Part shown: positions 1 through 7,557 of the stretch, piece after piece
Layout of the letters: each line of letters begins with the position of its first letter
Position numbering within the stretch: position 1 is the stretch's first letter
Assembly (NCBI GenBank): GCA_965367295.1
Contig: CBDUHN010000004.1
Span: 1-64,000, forward strand
Direction: 5' to 3'
Length of the DNA: 64,000 nt
From: JAIVHA01 sp965367295
GTDB taxonomy: Bacteria; Pseudomonadota; Gammaproteobacteria; DSM-19610
The notes under the pieces: model-generated
The model's database searches: none
What the model saw: only the letters and a program-made list of their open reading frames with translations
Told to the model about the DNA's origin: nothing
Position numbers and translations under genes: made by a program

Positions 1-247
1 CTGCATCGGCTGCACCCTGTGCATCCAGGCCTGCCCGGTGGATGCCATCCTCGGCGCCGCCAAGCACATGCACACCATCATCGAAAGCGAGTGCACCGGC
101 TGTGAACTCTGCCTGCCGCCCTGCCCGGTGGATTGCATCAGCATGGTACCGGTGAAGGTCGGTATCGAATCCTGGAAATGGCCCAGCCCCGATGATGCTG
201 CAGCCAACATGACACTTCCGGAACTGATCGAGGCGGCACGCGCATGA
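1..247 (+). CDS. rnfB: RnfB C-terminal part, ferredoxin-like subunit of Rnf electron transport complex (partial)
   Basis: The frame is open from base 2, so the gene begins before the window. The visible part holds two ferredoxin-type cysteine clusters: CIGCTLCIQACP at the very start and CTGCELCLPPCP about 20 residues later. This is the 2x[4Fe-4S] module of RnfB. RnfB relays electrons between soluble ferredoxin or NADH and the membrane part of the Rnf complex. The stop overlaps the next start (ATGA at 244-247), which indicates translational coupling with rnfC. The order B-C-D-G-E that follows is the usual rnf operon. The N-terminal membrane anchor and the first Fe-S domain lie outside the window. 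Confidence 0.93.
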   Translation, partial: CIGCTLCIQACPVDAILGAAKHMHTIIESECTGCELCLPPCPVDCISMVPVKVGIESWKWPSPDDAAANMTLPELIEAARA

Positions 248-1917
248 GCTACGATTTCACGCGCCTGCATTCCTTTCACGGCGGCCTGCATCTGCCGCCC
301 CACAAGGATCTCAGCACCGGTCGGTCCATCACGCACCTGCTAATGCCAAAGCGGCTGATCCTGCCGCTGTCACAGCATATCGGCACCTCCGCGGTACCGC
401 TGGTCAAGGTGGGTGAACGGGTACTGAAGGGCCAGATGATCGCCGCTGCCGATGGCTATATCAGCGCCCCGCTACATGCCGGCAGCTCCGGCACCGTAGC
501 AGAGATCCGCAACCACCCGGTGCCGCATCCCTCGGGACTGTCAGCCCCCTGCATCATCATCGAGACCGACGGCAAGGACGAATGGCTACCACCCGGTGAG
601 GCCATACGCGACTATACCCGGCTCGATCCCGGCGAATTGCGTAACCGGCTTCGCAACGCCGGTATCGTCGGACTGGGTGGTGCCGGGTTCCCCAGTGCTG
701 CCAAGCTCAACCCCGGTGCGGACCGGCCCATCGAACTGCTGGTACTGAACGGTGCCGAGTGCGAACCCTACATCAGTTGTGACGATATGCTGATGCGCGA
801 ACGCCCCCATAACGTCATCGACGGGCTGCTCATTCTGCGCCACCTGCTCAACGCCAGGCAGTGTGTCATCGGTATCGAGGACAACAAACCCGAAGCCATT
901 GCGGCCCTGCGCCAAGCGCTGGAACAACAGAAGAACAGCGGCATTGAAGTAGTGGCGGTACCGACCCATTACCCGGCCGGCGGTGAGAAACAGCTCATCA
1001 AGGTGCTCACCGGGCTGGAGGTGCCGAGCCAGGGACTACCGGCGGATCTCGGCATTCTGTGCCACAACGTCGGCACCGCTGCCGCCGTACATGACGCCAT
1101 TGCCAACCGCATTCCGCTGATCTCGCGCATCGTCACCGTTACCGGTGACGGCATTGCCGAACCCCGTAATGTCGAGGTGCCGGTGGGCACACCCATCGCC
1201 GACCTGGTGGCCTTCTGTGGCGGCTACACCCCGCAGGCGCAGCGCCTGATCATGGGCGGCCCCATGATGGGTATCTCATTGCCCAGCGATACACTGCCCG
1301 TGATCAAGACCACCAACTGTATCCTGGTTGCCAGTAGCGAGACCCTGCCACCACCGGAACCCCAGCTACCCTGCATCCGCTGTGGCGAATGCGCCGTGGC
1401 CTGCCCGGCCGAGCTGTTGCCGCAACAGCTCTACTGGCATGCCCATGCACGGGACTTCGACGCGATACAGGATTACCACCTGTTCGACTGCATCGAATGC
1501 GGTTGCTGCGCGCATGTCTGCCCCAGCCATATCCCCCTGGTGCAGTACTATCGCTTTGCCAAGACCGAGATCTGGGACCAGGAACGGGAGCGCGAGAAGG
1601 CCGATATCGCCCGCCAGCGCCACGAATTCCGCCTTGAACGGCTGGAGCGGGAAAAACGCGAAAAGGCCGAGCGCCACAAGCAAAAGCGCAAGGCCCTCAA
1701 TACCCCGGAGACCAAGGGTGATGACCCCAAGAAAGCGGCTATCGAGGCGGCACTGGCCCGCGTCAAGGCCCGGAAAAGCACCCCGGACCACGCCCCGAAA
1801 AACACCGCCAACCTGACCGAGGACCAGCAGCGCCAGATCGACGAGGCCAACCAGCGCCGTGCAGCCGGCAAGCGTACCCGGACTCCCCCTTCCACCGACA
1901 CGACCGATCAGCCCTGA
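244..1917 (+). CDS. rnfC: RnfC, NADH/ferredoxin-facing Fe-S and flavin subunit of the Rnf complex
   Basis: This 557-residue protein has the RnfC layout. An N-terminal lipoyl/barrel-like part (HLLMPK near residue 33) is followed by a NuoF-like nucleotide/FMN domain with GLGGAGFPSAAK near residue 145. Two [4Fe-4S] motifs follow: CIRCGECAVACP from about C377 and CIECGCCAHVCP from about C416. The C-terminal ~120 residues are a highly charged Arg/Lys/Glu coiled-coil tail, common and variable in gammaproteobacterial RnfC. RnfC is the peripheral subunit that binds NADH or ferredoxin. It overlaps rnfB by 4 nt and its TGA overlaps the rnfD ATG by 1 nt. Identification is very secure. Confidence 0.95.
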   Translation: MSYDFTRLHSFHGGLHLPPHKDLSTGRSITHLLMPKRLILPLSQHIGTSAVPLVKVGERVLKGQMIAAADGYISAPLHAGSSGTVAEIRNHPVPHPSGLSAPCIIIETDGKDEWLPPGEAIRDYTRLDPGELRNRLRNAGIVGLGGAGFPSAAKLNPGADRPIELLVLNGAECEPYISCDDMLMRERPHNVIDGLLILRHLLNARQCVIGIEDNKPEAIAALRQALEQQKNSGIEVVAVPTHYPAGGEKQLIKVLTGLEVPSQGLPADLGILCHNVGTAAAVHDAIANRIPLISRIVTVTGDGIAEPRNVEVPVGTPIADLVAFCGGYTPQAQRLIMGGPMMGISLPSDTLPVIKTTNCILVASSETLPPPEPQLPCIRCGECAVACPAELLPQQLYWHAHARDFDAIQDYHLFDCIECGCCAHVCPSHIPLVQYYRFAKTEIWDQEREREKADIARQRHEFRLERLEREKREKAERHKQKRKALNTPETKGDDPKKAAIEAALARVKARKSTPDHAPKNTANLTEDQQRQIDEANQRRAAGKRTRTPPSTDTTDQP

Positions 1918-2948
1918 TGGAATTTCCGACCCACAGCTCTCCCTATCTTCCCCAGTCGCAGCATGTGGCGCAGATGATGCGGCGCCTGATCCTGGCGCTG
2001 GTACCTGGCATCCTCTGCGCCTGGTGGGTGCTCGGCTGGGGGGTATTGGTCAATCTGTTCATCGCCAGCGTGACCGCCGTGGCCGCCGAGGCCCTGATGC
2101 TGCGCCTGCGCGGCCGGCCGGTGCTGAATACCCTGGGGGATTACAGCGCCCTGGTCACCGGCCTGCTGCTGGCGCTGGCACTGCCACCGCTGGCCCCCTG
2201 GTGGATCCCGATGATCGGCAGCCTGTTCGCCATTGTGCTCGCCAAGCAACTCTATGGTGGCCTGGGCTACAACCCCTTCAACCCGGCCATGGCCGGCTAC
2301 GTGGTATTGCTGATTTCCTTTCCACGGGAAATGACCCTGTGGGCCCCGCCCTCGGCACTGGATGCGCCCAGCCTAGGCCTGCTGGATACGCTGCGACTGA
2401 GTTTCATCGAAACCCTGCCACCGCAACTCGGCCTCGATGCCATCACCATGGCCACCCCGCTGGATACCATGAAGACCCAGCTGGGCCTGAACGCGACACT
2501 TACGGAAATCACCGCCGGCCCGCTGTTTGGCAACTACGGTGGCACCGGCTGGGAATGGATCAACTTCTGGTTCCTGGCCGGCGGCATTGTCCTGCTGTAC
2601 CTGAAGATCATCCGCTGGCAGATCCCCGTAGCCATGCTCGGCAGCCTGTTCCTGATCTCGCTGCTGTTCTATGTGGGCGACTCGGATAACTACGCCTCGC
2701 CGCTGTTTCACCTGTTCAGTGGCGCAGCCATGCTCGGTGCCTTCTTCATCGCCACCGATCCCATTTCAGCCGCCACCACCATCAGGGGCCGACTCTATTA
2801 CGGGGCCGGTATCGGCCTGCTGGTATACGTCATCCGTACCTGGGGCGGCTTTCCCGACGGCGTCGCCTTCGCCGTGCTGCTAATGAACATGGCCGCACCC
2901 ACCATCGACTACTACACCCGGCCGCGCACCTTCGGACACCAGGACTGA
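1917..2948 (+). CDS. rnfD: RnfD, membrane subunit of the Rnf complex
   Basis: The protein has 343 residues and many hydrophobic segments, including LILALVPGILCAWWVLGW near the N-terminus and several C-terminal helices. It carries the GLGYNPFNPAMAGYV signature of the NqrB/RnfD family. RnfD binds FMN covalently on a threonine; the local motif is DAITMATPLD near residue 175, where many homologues have S/T-G-A-T-P. The central Gly is thus replaced by Met, probably a tolerated variant. It sits in the operon between rnfC (1-nt overlap) and rnfG (1-nt gap). It acts in the inner membrane as part of the ion-translocating electron path. Confidence 0.94.
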   Translation: MEFPTHSSPYLPQSQHVAQMMRRLILALVPGILCAWWVLGWGVLVNLFIASVTAVAAEALMLRLRGRPVLNTLGDYSALVTGLLLALALPPLAPWWIPMIGSLFAIVLAKQLYGGLGYNPFNPAMAGYVVLLISFPREMTLWAPPSALDAPSLGLLDTLRLSFIETLPPQLGLDAITMATPLDTMKTQLGLNATLTEITAGPLFGNYGGTGWEWINFWFLAGGIVLLYLKIIRWQIPVAMLGSLFLISLLFYVGDSDNYASPLFHLFSGAAMLGAFFIATDPISAATTIRGRLYYGAGIGLLVYVIRTWGGFPDGVAFAVLLMNMAAPTIDYYTRPRTFGHQD

Positions 2949-2949
2949 T

Positions 2950-3678
2950 ATGGCCTTTCGTCAAATCCTGCTCACCGGCATTCTGCTGTTCCTGTTCGCG
3001 GTGGCCGGCGCCACCCTGGTGGCCTTCACCTTCGACTCCACGGCGGATCGCATTGCCGCCAATGAGCGCGCCGCCCTGCTGCACAACCTGCATCTCATCA
3101 TTTCACCCGAACAGCACGACAACGATCTGTTCAGTGACGCCATCGAGGTACAGGACCGCAGCCTGCTCGGCACCCGCGAGCCGGTACTCGTCTACCGAGC
3201 CCGCAAGGACGGCAAACCGGTGGCCGCCGTGCTGACCCCGGTGGCCCCGGACGGCTACAGCGGTAATATCAAACTGCTCGTGGGTATCAATACTGATGGC
3301 ACCCTGGCCGGGGTGCGCGCACTGGCGCACAAGGAAACCCCCGGGCTCGGTGATGCCATTGAGGCGGACCGCAGCGACTGGATTCTCGGCTTCACCGGGC
3401 GCAGCCTCGGCAACCCGGTGGCTGACAAATGGAAAGTGAAACGCGACGGTGGCGTGTTCGACCAGTTCACCGGCGCCACTATTACCCCGCGGGCGGTGGT
3501 GAAAGCGGTGCAGAAATCCCTGATATACTTCGAACAGCATCGCGACCAGCTGTTTGCCGCACCTGAGCAGGAAACAGGCGATACCGAAGAGATCGAGGAA
3601 CGCTTATCCGATCACACCGGAATCAGTACTGAGCAGGAGCAGCAACACCCTCCGCTCCCCAGCCCTCTTCCCCAATAA
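2950..3678 (+). CDS. rnfG: RnfG, FMN-binding periplasm-facing subunit of the Rnf complex
   Basis: This 242-residue protein has one N-terminal membrane helix (about residues 5-27) and an extracytoplasmic FMN-binding domain. The covalent flavin site is FTGATITPRAV, with the acceptor Thr at about residue 177. HKETPGLGD near residue 125 is the other typical RnfG/NqrC motif. The C-terminal ~45 residues are acidic and proline-rich and look disordered. RnfG passes electrons within Rnf on the periplasmic side. It follows rnfD directly and precedes rnfE by 37 nt. Confidence 0.94.
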   Translation: MAFRQILLTGILLFLFAVAGATLVAFTFDSTADRIAANERAALLHNLHLIISPEQHDNDLFSDAIEVQDRSLLGTREPVLVYRARKDGKPVAAVLTPVAPDGYSGNIKLLVGINTDGTLAGVRALAHKETPGLGDAIEADRSDWILGFTGRSLGNPVADKWKVKRDGGVFDQFTGATITPRAVVKAVQKSLIYFEQHRDQLFAAPEQETGDTEEIEERLSDHTGISTEQEQQHPPLPSPLPQ

Positions 3679-3715
3679 AAGAGGATCAGGATTTCACCGC
3701 TATCGGCAGAATCTT

Positions 3716-4411
3716 ATGGCAGATACCGAACTCAAAACCATCGCCCGCGACGGCCTCTGGACCAACAACGTAGGACTGGTCCAGCTGCTCGGCCTGTGTC
3801 CACTGCTGGCCATCACCTCCAGCCTGGTGAATGCCATCGGCCTTGGCCTGGCCACCACCCTGACCCTGGTGGTCTCCAGTTCCATCGTCTCGCTGATCCG
3901 CAAGCTGGTGCGCCCGGAAGTGCGCATCCCCGTGTTCGTGCTGGTGATTGCCTCCACTGTGACGGTGATCCAGCTCGCCATGAACGCCTACTTCCATGAG
4001 CTCTACCTGATCCTCGGTATCTTCATCGCCCTGATCGTCACCAACTGCTCCATTATCGGCCGTGCCGAAGCCTTCGCCTCCAAGCATTCCCTGCTGCCGG
4101 CGCTCATCGACGCCCTGACCATGGGCATCGGTTTCACCCTGGTACTCATGGCGCTGGGCGGCATGCGCGAAATCCTCGGTCAGGGCACCCTGTTCGCCAA
4201 TGCCCACCTGATGTTCGGTGAAGGCGCACGAGGTCTTACCCTGACCATCATCGAGGATTACCGCGGCTTCCTGCTGGCGATTCTGCCACCGGGGGCCTTT
4301 ATCGGCCTCGGGCTATTGATCGCGCTGAAAAACCTGATTGACGGGAAACTGCAGCAGCGTGCGGTGAAAGTGAAGGCGGTGAGTTCGGAGGTTGTGGAGG
4401 CAGGGGCGTAG
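3716..4411 (+). CDS. rnfE: RnfE, integral membrane subunit of the Rnf complex
   Basis: This 231-residue protein has six likely membrane helices and the NNVGLVQLLGLCPLLAI motif near its N-terminus. TNCSIIGRAEAFAS in the middle is the diagnostic NqrD/RnfE signature. The frame is open further upstream to 3554, but that extension overlaps rnfG and lacks family similarity. The ATG at 3716, giving MADTELKTI, matches the normal family N-terminus. RnfE pairs with RnfA in the membrane core. RnfA is not in the window, so it must lie before rnfB as in the usual A-B-C-D-G-E order. Confidence 0.94.
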   Translation: MADTELKTIARDGLWTNNVGLVQLLGLCPLLAITSSLVNAIGLGLATTLTLVVSSSIVSLIRKLVRPEVRIPVFVLVIASTVTVIQLAMNAYFHELYLILGIFIALIVTNCSIIGRAEAFASKHSLLPALIDALTMGIGFTLVLMALGGMREILGQGTLFANAHLMFGEGARGLTLTIIEDYRGFLLAILPPGAFIGLGLLIALKNLIDGKLQQRAVKVKAVSSEVVEAGA

Positions 4412-4439
4412 CCAGTGCCTGGAGCAGGATCGGCTGCGT

Positions 4440-4970
4440 TCAGAAATTCTCGAGATAACGGGCAACATCATTCATGGCCTGAAACTCTTCAATGCGAATA
4501 CCTGCTTTCGTAAAATCATAAGCCTCGGGATAACCGCTAGCCTGTTCAGCCTGATGCCTGGCCTGTTCAACCCAGTTGACCGCCCATTGCGCAAGCTGCC
4601 GTCGTCGGTCCTCTGCAAGCTGAGCCACTGCCGCCTGCAAGATCAGGTAAAAACCGTTACGGGACATCGGCGTGTGCAACTGGCTTATGGCGGGTATCAG
4701 TTGTTGCCGCAATGCCTCCAGCAATTGCTTCGTGTTCTGTTCCATCAAGATCGATCGGGTCTGTTCGGTATACCGCTTGATCAGCTCCTCAATCGCGCTG
4801 TACTCATGGGTGCCCTGCATCGGCCGCGCAAACTGGATGATGAAGGTTTCCAATGTAACCAGGGCATCATGGGTTCTGACAATGTCCCGTGAACGCTTGA
4901 TCAGTTTGTCGCAGAACACTGCCAGGCCAGCACTATCGATGGTCAGCTTCAGTGAGGTTGATTCCTTCAT
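4440..4970 (-). CDS. Uncharacterised protein between rnfE and nth
   Basis: This is a 176-residue, mostly helical soluble protein with no signal peptide or membrane segment. I do not recognise a family. It is rich in Gln, Leu, Ala and Arg, contains only one Cys (C19) and no clear catalytic motif. The reading frame is clean and its codon use matches the neighbours. It lies antisense to the rnf operon, 28 nt from the rnfE stop, and separates rnfE from nth, which are adjacent in many gammaproteobacteria. No strong ribosome-binding site is visible before the ATG at 4970. Confidence 0.6.
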   Translation of the reverse strand: MKESTSLKLTIDSAGLAVFCDKLIKRSRDIVRTHDALVTLETFIIQFARPMQGTHEYSAIEELIKRYTEQTRSILMEQNTKQLLEALRQQLIPAISQLHTPMSRNGFYLILQAAVAQLAEDRRRQLAQWAVNWVEQARHQAEQASGYPEAYDFTKAGIRIEEFQAMNDVARYLENF

Positions 4971-5157
4971 GGTGTGGATTTCGCTACAGCACTAGGGTGG
5001 ATGCATGATAGCAAATGCCATTCGTCAGCACCTTGAGGAAAGGATTGGCAGCCATGTGATCGCCCCCATCGCCGCTCCAGCCTGTTGTTGCAGGTAATCA
5101 TGTGCCGTACCATACCGGGCCGAGCATAGAACCACCGGGTTTACCCCATCCCCAGCC

Positions 5158-5793
5158 ATGAATAAACAGAAACGCACCGAGATCTTCACCCGCCTGCGCG
5201 CCGAAAACCCCAGCCCTACCACCGAACTGCATTACAACAATGAATTCCAGCTGCTGATCGCGGTGCTGCTCTCGGCCCAGGCGACGGATGTGGGTGTCAA
5301 CAAGGCTACCGCCCAACTGTTCAGGAAGGTGAAGACCCCGGCGGCCATGCTCAAGCTGGGCGAGGAAGGTCTGAAGCAATGCATCAAGACCATCGGCCTG
5401 TTCAACACCAAGGCCAAAAATGCCATCCGGACCTGCGAGATCCTGGTGCAGGATCATGGCGGCAGGGTACCACAGGATCGCGCGGCCCTGGAGGCCTTAC
5501 CCGGCGTCGGCCGCAAGACCGCCAATGTAATCCTCAATACCGCCTTTGGCCAGCCCACCATTGCCGTGGATACCCACATCTTCCGGGTCGCCAACCGCAC
5601 CGGCATCGCGCCGGGCAAGACGGTACTGGAAGTGGAACGGAAGCTGATGAAATTCGTGCCCACGGAATTCCTGCTCGATGCCCACCACTGGCTGATCCTG
5701 CATGGCCGCTACACCTGCATCGCGCGCAAGCCACGCTGCGGCAGCTGCGTGATCGAGGATCTGTGCGAATACCGGCATAAGACCGGCGATTGA
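5158..5793 (+). CDS. nth: Endonuclease III (DNA glycosylase/AP lyase)
   Basis: The protein has 211 residues, the usual Nth length. The helix-hairpin-helix is LPGVGRKTANV with catalytic Lys120, followed by the catalytic aspartate Asp138 in VDTHIFRVANR. The C-terminus carries the [4Fe-4S] cysteine pattern C-x6-C-x2-C-x5-C (TCIARKPRCGSCVIEDLC). The enzyme excises oxidised pyrimidines and nicks abasic sites in base excision repair. An nth gene next to rnf/rsx genes is a conserved gammaproteobacterial arrangement, supporting both calls. Confidence 0.96.
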   Translation: MNKQKRTEIFTRLRAENPSPTTELHYNNEFQLLIAVLLSAQATDVGVNKATAQLFRKVKTPAAMLKLGEEGLKQCIKTIGLFNTKAKNAIRTCEILVQDHGGRVPQDRAALEALPGVGRKTANVILNTAFGQPTIAVDTHIFRVANRTGIAPGKTVLEVERKLMKFVPTEFLLDAHHWLILHGRYTCIARKPRCGSCVIEDLCEYRHKTGD

Positions 5794-5817
5794 AGCCCGT
5801 GCATCACGGCCGCGGGT

Positions 5818-5872
5818 GAACACGAATAAAATCAAATTCGCGAATGCAACAGCTGCGAATTTATCCGCGTTC
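5818..5872. repeat. Imperfect inverted repeat downstream of nth
   Basis: AAATTCGC (5834-5841) and GCGAATTT (5855-5862) form a perfect 8-bp stem with a 13-nt loop. The flanks GAACACG.ATAAA and TTTAT.CGCGTTC extend the pairing imperfectly to 5818-5872. There is no T-tract, so it is not a classic intrinsic terminator. It could be a REP-like palindromic unit or an mRNA 3'-end structure for nth. Confidence 0.5.
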
Positions 5873-5930
5873 ATCCCGACCATAAATTGTTTCAATTTTT
5901 CGATTATCCACAATAGGGTACTATTCCCGC

Positions 5931-6368
5931 ATGCTCTTCGGACAAGACCGCAACCAGATTCGACAGTTCTATTGCGAGGTATGGCGCAAGTACCGCGCCA
6001 GCCTGCCCATGGAACCGCTGGAGGATATGATCACCGGCGTCATCGTTGATCACCCCGAATACCACCCATTGCTGGAAAATAGTGAGCAGGCCATGGGCCG
6101 GGAATACCTGCCGGAGATGGGTGAGTCGAATCCCTTCCTGCATATGGGCATGCACATCGCCATCCAGGAACAGTTGAGCACCGGTCGCCCACAGGGAATT
6201 CGCCAGTGCTACCAGGCGGCATTACCCCGCTTCGGCACTGCCCATGAACTGGAACATCGCATGATGGAATGCCTGGCGGAAATGATCTGGCAAGCCCAGC
6301 GCGACGGGAGCGAGCCCGATGAAGCAGCTTACCTGAACTGTGTGCGCCAGCTGGCGCAGCAAGACTGA
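5931..6368 (+). CDS. DUF1841 family protein
   Basis: This 145-residue cytoplasmic protein matches the DUF1841 pattern: MLFGQDRNQIRQFYCEVW at the N-terminus, then DMITGVIVDHPEYHPLL and FLHMGMHIAIQEQL. Histidines, glutamates and methionines are concentrated in the central helices. DUF1841 proteins are widespread in beta- and gammaproteobacteria and have no established function. It is a single gene convergent with mscL. The terminator at 6391-6420 is oriented for mscL but may also end this transcript. Confidence 0.75.
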   Translation: MLFGQDRNQIRQFYCEVWRKYRASLPMEPLEDMITGVIVDHPEYHPLLENSEQAMGREYLPEMGESNPFLHMGMHIAIQEQLSTGRPQGIRQCYQAALPRFGTAHELEHRMMECLAEMIWQAQRDGSEPDEAAYLNCVRQLAQQD

Positions 6369-6390
6369 GCACACACCCCTCATGCAGGAT

Positions 6391-6420
6391 AAAAACAGCA
6401 CACCCGAAATGGGTGTGCTG
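6391..6420 (-). terminator. Intrinsic terminator of mscL
   Basis: A perfect 10-bp stem (6396-6405 with 6411-6420, CAGCACACCC/GGGTGTGCTG, loop GAAAT) is followed on the minus strand by five T residues (6395-6391). It begins 7 nt after the mscL stop codon. Confidence 0.85.
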
Positions 6421-6427
6421 CTGAGGA

Positions 6428-6832
6428 TCAGGCCTTCTGCTTCAGCAGATCCCGGATCTCGCCAAGCAGCACCTCTTCATTGCTGGGCGCCGGCGGTGCC
6501 TTCGGGGCTTCCTCTTCCTTTTTCTTCAGCGAGTTCATCACCTTGACCGCCATGAAGATGGCAAAGGCAACGATGACGAAATCGACTACTGTCTGAATGA
6601 ATTTTCCGTAATTGAGCGTGACTGCCTCAACCCCTTCGCTGGCCGCCTTGAGGGTAATGGCAAGGTCGCTGAAATCCACCCCGCCGATCATCAGCCCCAG
6701 CGGCGGCATCACCATATCCCCCACAAACGAAGAGACGATCTTGCCAAAGGCGGCACCGATGATGATCCCCACCGCCATGTCTACCACATTTCCCTTCACC
6801 GCAAATTGCTTGAACTCGTTGAGCATGCCCAT
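6428..6832 (-). CDS. mscL: Large-conductance mechanosensitive channel MscL
   Basis: This 134-residue protein carries the MscL hallmarks: an amphipathic start MGMLNEFKQFAVKGNVVD, then TM1 VGIIIGAAFGKIVSSFVGD. TM2 (IQTVVDFVIVAFAIFMAV) follows a short periplasmic loop, and the C-terminal bundle ends in LLGEIRDLLKQK. It opens under membrane tension to release solutes during osmotic downshock. An upstream in-frame ATG at 6847 would add five residues. I prefer 6832 because GGAG lies 9 nt before it and the protein then starts like other MscLs. It has its own terminator. Confidence 0.93.
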   Translation of the reverse strand: MGMLNEFKQFAVKGNVVDMAVGIIIGAAFGKIVSSFVGDMVMPPLGLMIGGVDFSDLAITLKAASEGVEAVTLNYGKFIQTVVDFVIVAFAIFMAVKVMNSLKKKEEEAPKAPPAPSNEEVLLGEIRDLLKQKA

Positions 6833-7201
6833 TCTATTGTTCTCCATTCCAGAAATATTGAATGCTTCCTACAGCCGATGCAGGATATTCTTGTATGCGG
6901 GACGGATGATAATGCAATCCATGCCTTTAATTGTGACCATTTTGAAAAAACAGAGTGCAATACCATGACTTACAGGCCACCGCGACTCTGGCCCACACAA
7001 CAAATAAGCACAACATAATATTCGTCGCTGTTTCATTCCGTACCCGGGTACATCATCATATCCGTGTACGGTCGGGAACCTTTTCCAGAACGGCAAGGTC
7101 CCATCACCAGTCCTTGCGAAGAACCCTGGCTCCCAAGCCAAATCGCCAAGGATGGAAAAACACCTCCATATTGAACATAGCTGCCACAAGGGGATTCCTC
7201 A
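6833..7201. other. Intergenic region between divergent mscL and the copper-peptide locus
   Basis: No convincing gene is visible in these ~370 bases. They hold the divergent promoters. A 12-bp perfect palindrome, GTACCCGGGTAC, lies at 7040-7051 and is a candidate operator. An ECF-sigma-like promoter (annotated separately) lies at 7075-7100. A ribosome-binding site AAGGGGA precedes the ATG at 7202. Short open frames here have no family features. Confidence 0.5.
7075..7100 (+). promoter_or_regulatory. Possible ECF-sigma-type promoter of the copper-peptide operon
   Basis: GGAACC (7075-7080) and GGTC (7097-7100) are separated by 16 bases, resembling the GGAAC...GTC -35/-10 elements of extracytoplasmic-function sigma factors. 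Some bufferin-type operons are known to be ECF-controlled. No ECF sigma or anti-sigma gene is in the window, so this rests on short motifs only. Confidence 0.25.
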
Positions 7202-7543
7202 ATGACCAACAAGACCCAATTCAAACCGATTGCCATGGCATTCGGAACCGCGTTTGCCGCATCACTGGCCAGCCCTGTTTTTGCCGGTTCCGATCAGGAC
7301 CCCTTTTCCATGACCAGGCTTTCCAGCGGCTACCAGGTAGCCGAAAATCATGAAGGCAAGTGCGGCGCCAGCATGAAAACCGACAAGGAAGGTAAATGCG
7401 GCGGGATGAAAAACTCGGAAGAAGGCAAGTGCGGCGCCAGCATGAAAACCGACAAGGAAGGTAAATGTGGCGCCCAGAACAAGGCTCAGAAGGAAGGCAA
7501 GTGCGGCGAAGGAAAATGCGGTGCCGGCATGAAAGCTGAATAA
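7202..7543 (+). CDS. HvfA/bufferin-type RiPP precursor with six EGKCG motifs
   Basis: This 113-residue precursor begins with a signal peptide: Lys-containing n-region, hydrophobic core AMAFGTAFAASLASPVFA, cleavage likely after about residue 28. The mature part has six EGKCG motifs, with Cys at 54, 66, 77, 89, 101 and 106, separated by Lys/Ser/Met/Asp-rich linkers. Those are the only cysteines. In Haemophilus HvfA, EGKCG cysteines are converted by HvfB/HvfC into heterocycle/thioamide groups that bind Cu(I); related bufferins protect against copper in the periplasm. The next two genes encode exactly those enzyme families. The function as a secreted copper-buffering peptide is inferred. The gene contains a recent internal duplication. 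Confidence 0.85.
   Translation: MTNKTQFKPIAMAFGTAFAASLASPVFAGSDQDPFSMTRLSSGYQVAENHEGKCGASMKTDKEGKCGGMKNSEEGKCGASMKTDKEGKCGAQNKAQKEGKCGEGKCGAGMKAE
7352..7467 (+). repeat. Tandem internal duplication in the precursor gene
   Basis: A 47-nt segment at 7352-7398 recurs without change at 7421-7467, a period of 69 nt (23 codons). Each copy encodes two EGKCG motifs joined by ASMKTDK. Identity at synonymous sites points to recent duplication that raised the motif count from four to six. Confidence 0.9.
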
Positions 7544-7557
7544 GGCTTCCTCCTGAG

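Noticed and set aside
3554..3715. 5' extension of the rnfE frame
   Set aside because: It overlaps rnfG and does not resemble RnfE; the ATG at 3716 gives the family N-terminus.
7352..7520. Possible CRISPR-like or tandem repeat array
   Set aside because: The repeats are in-frame codons for EGKCG motifs in a signal-peptide-bearing gene with its modifying enzymes downstream; spacing is irregular and there are no unique spacers.
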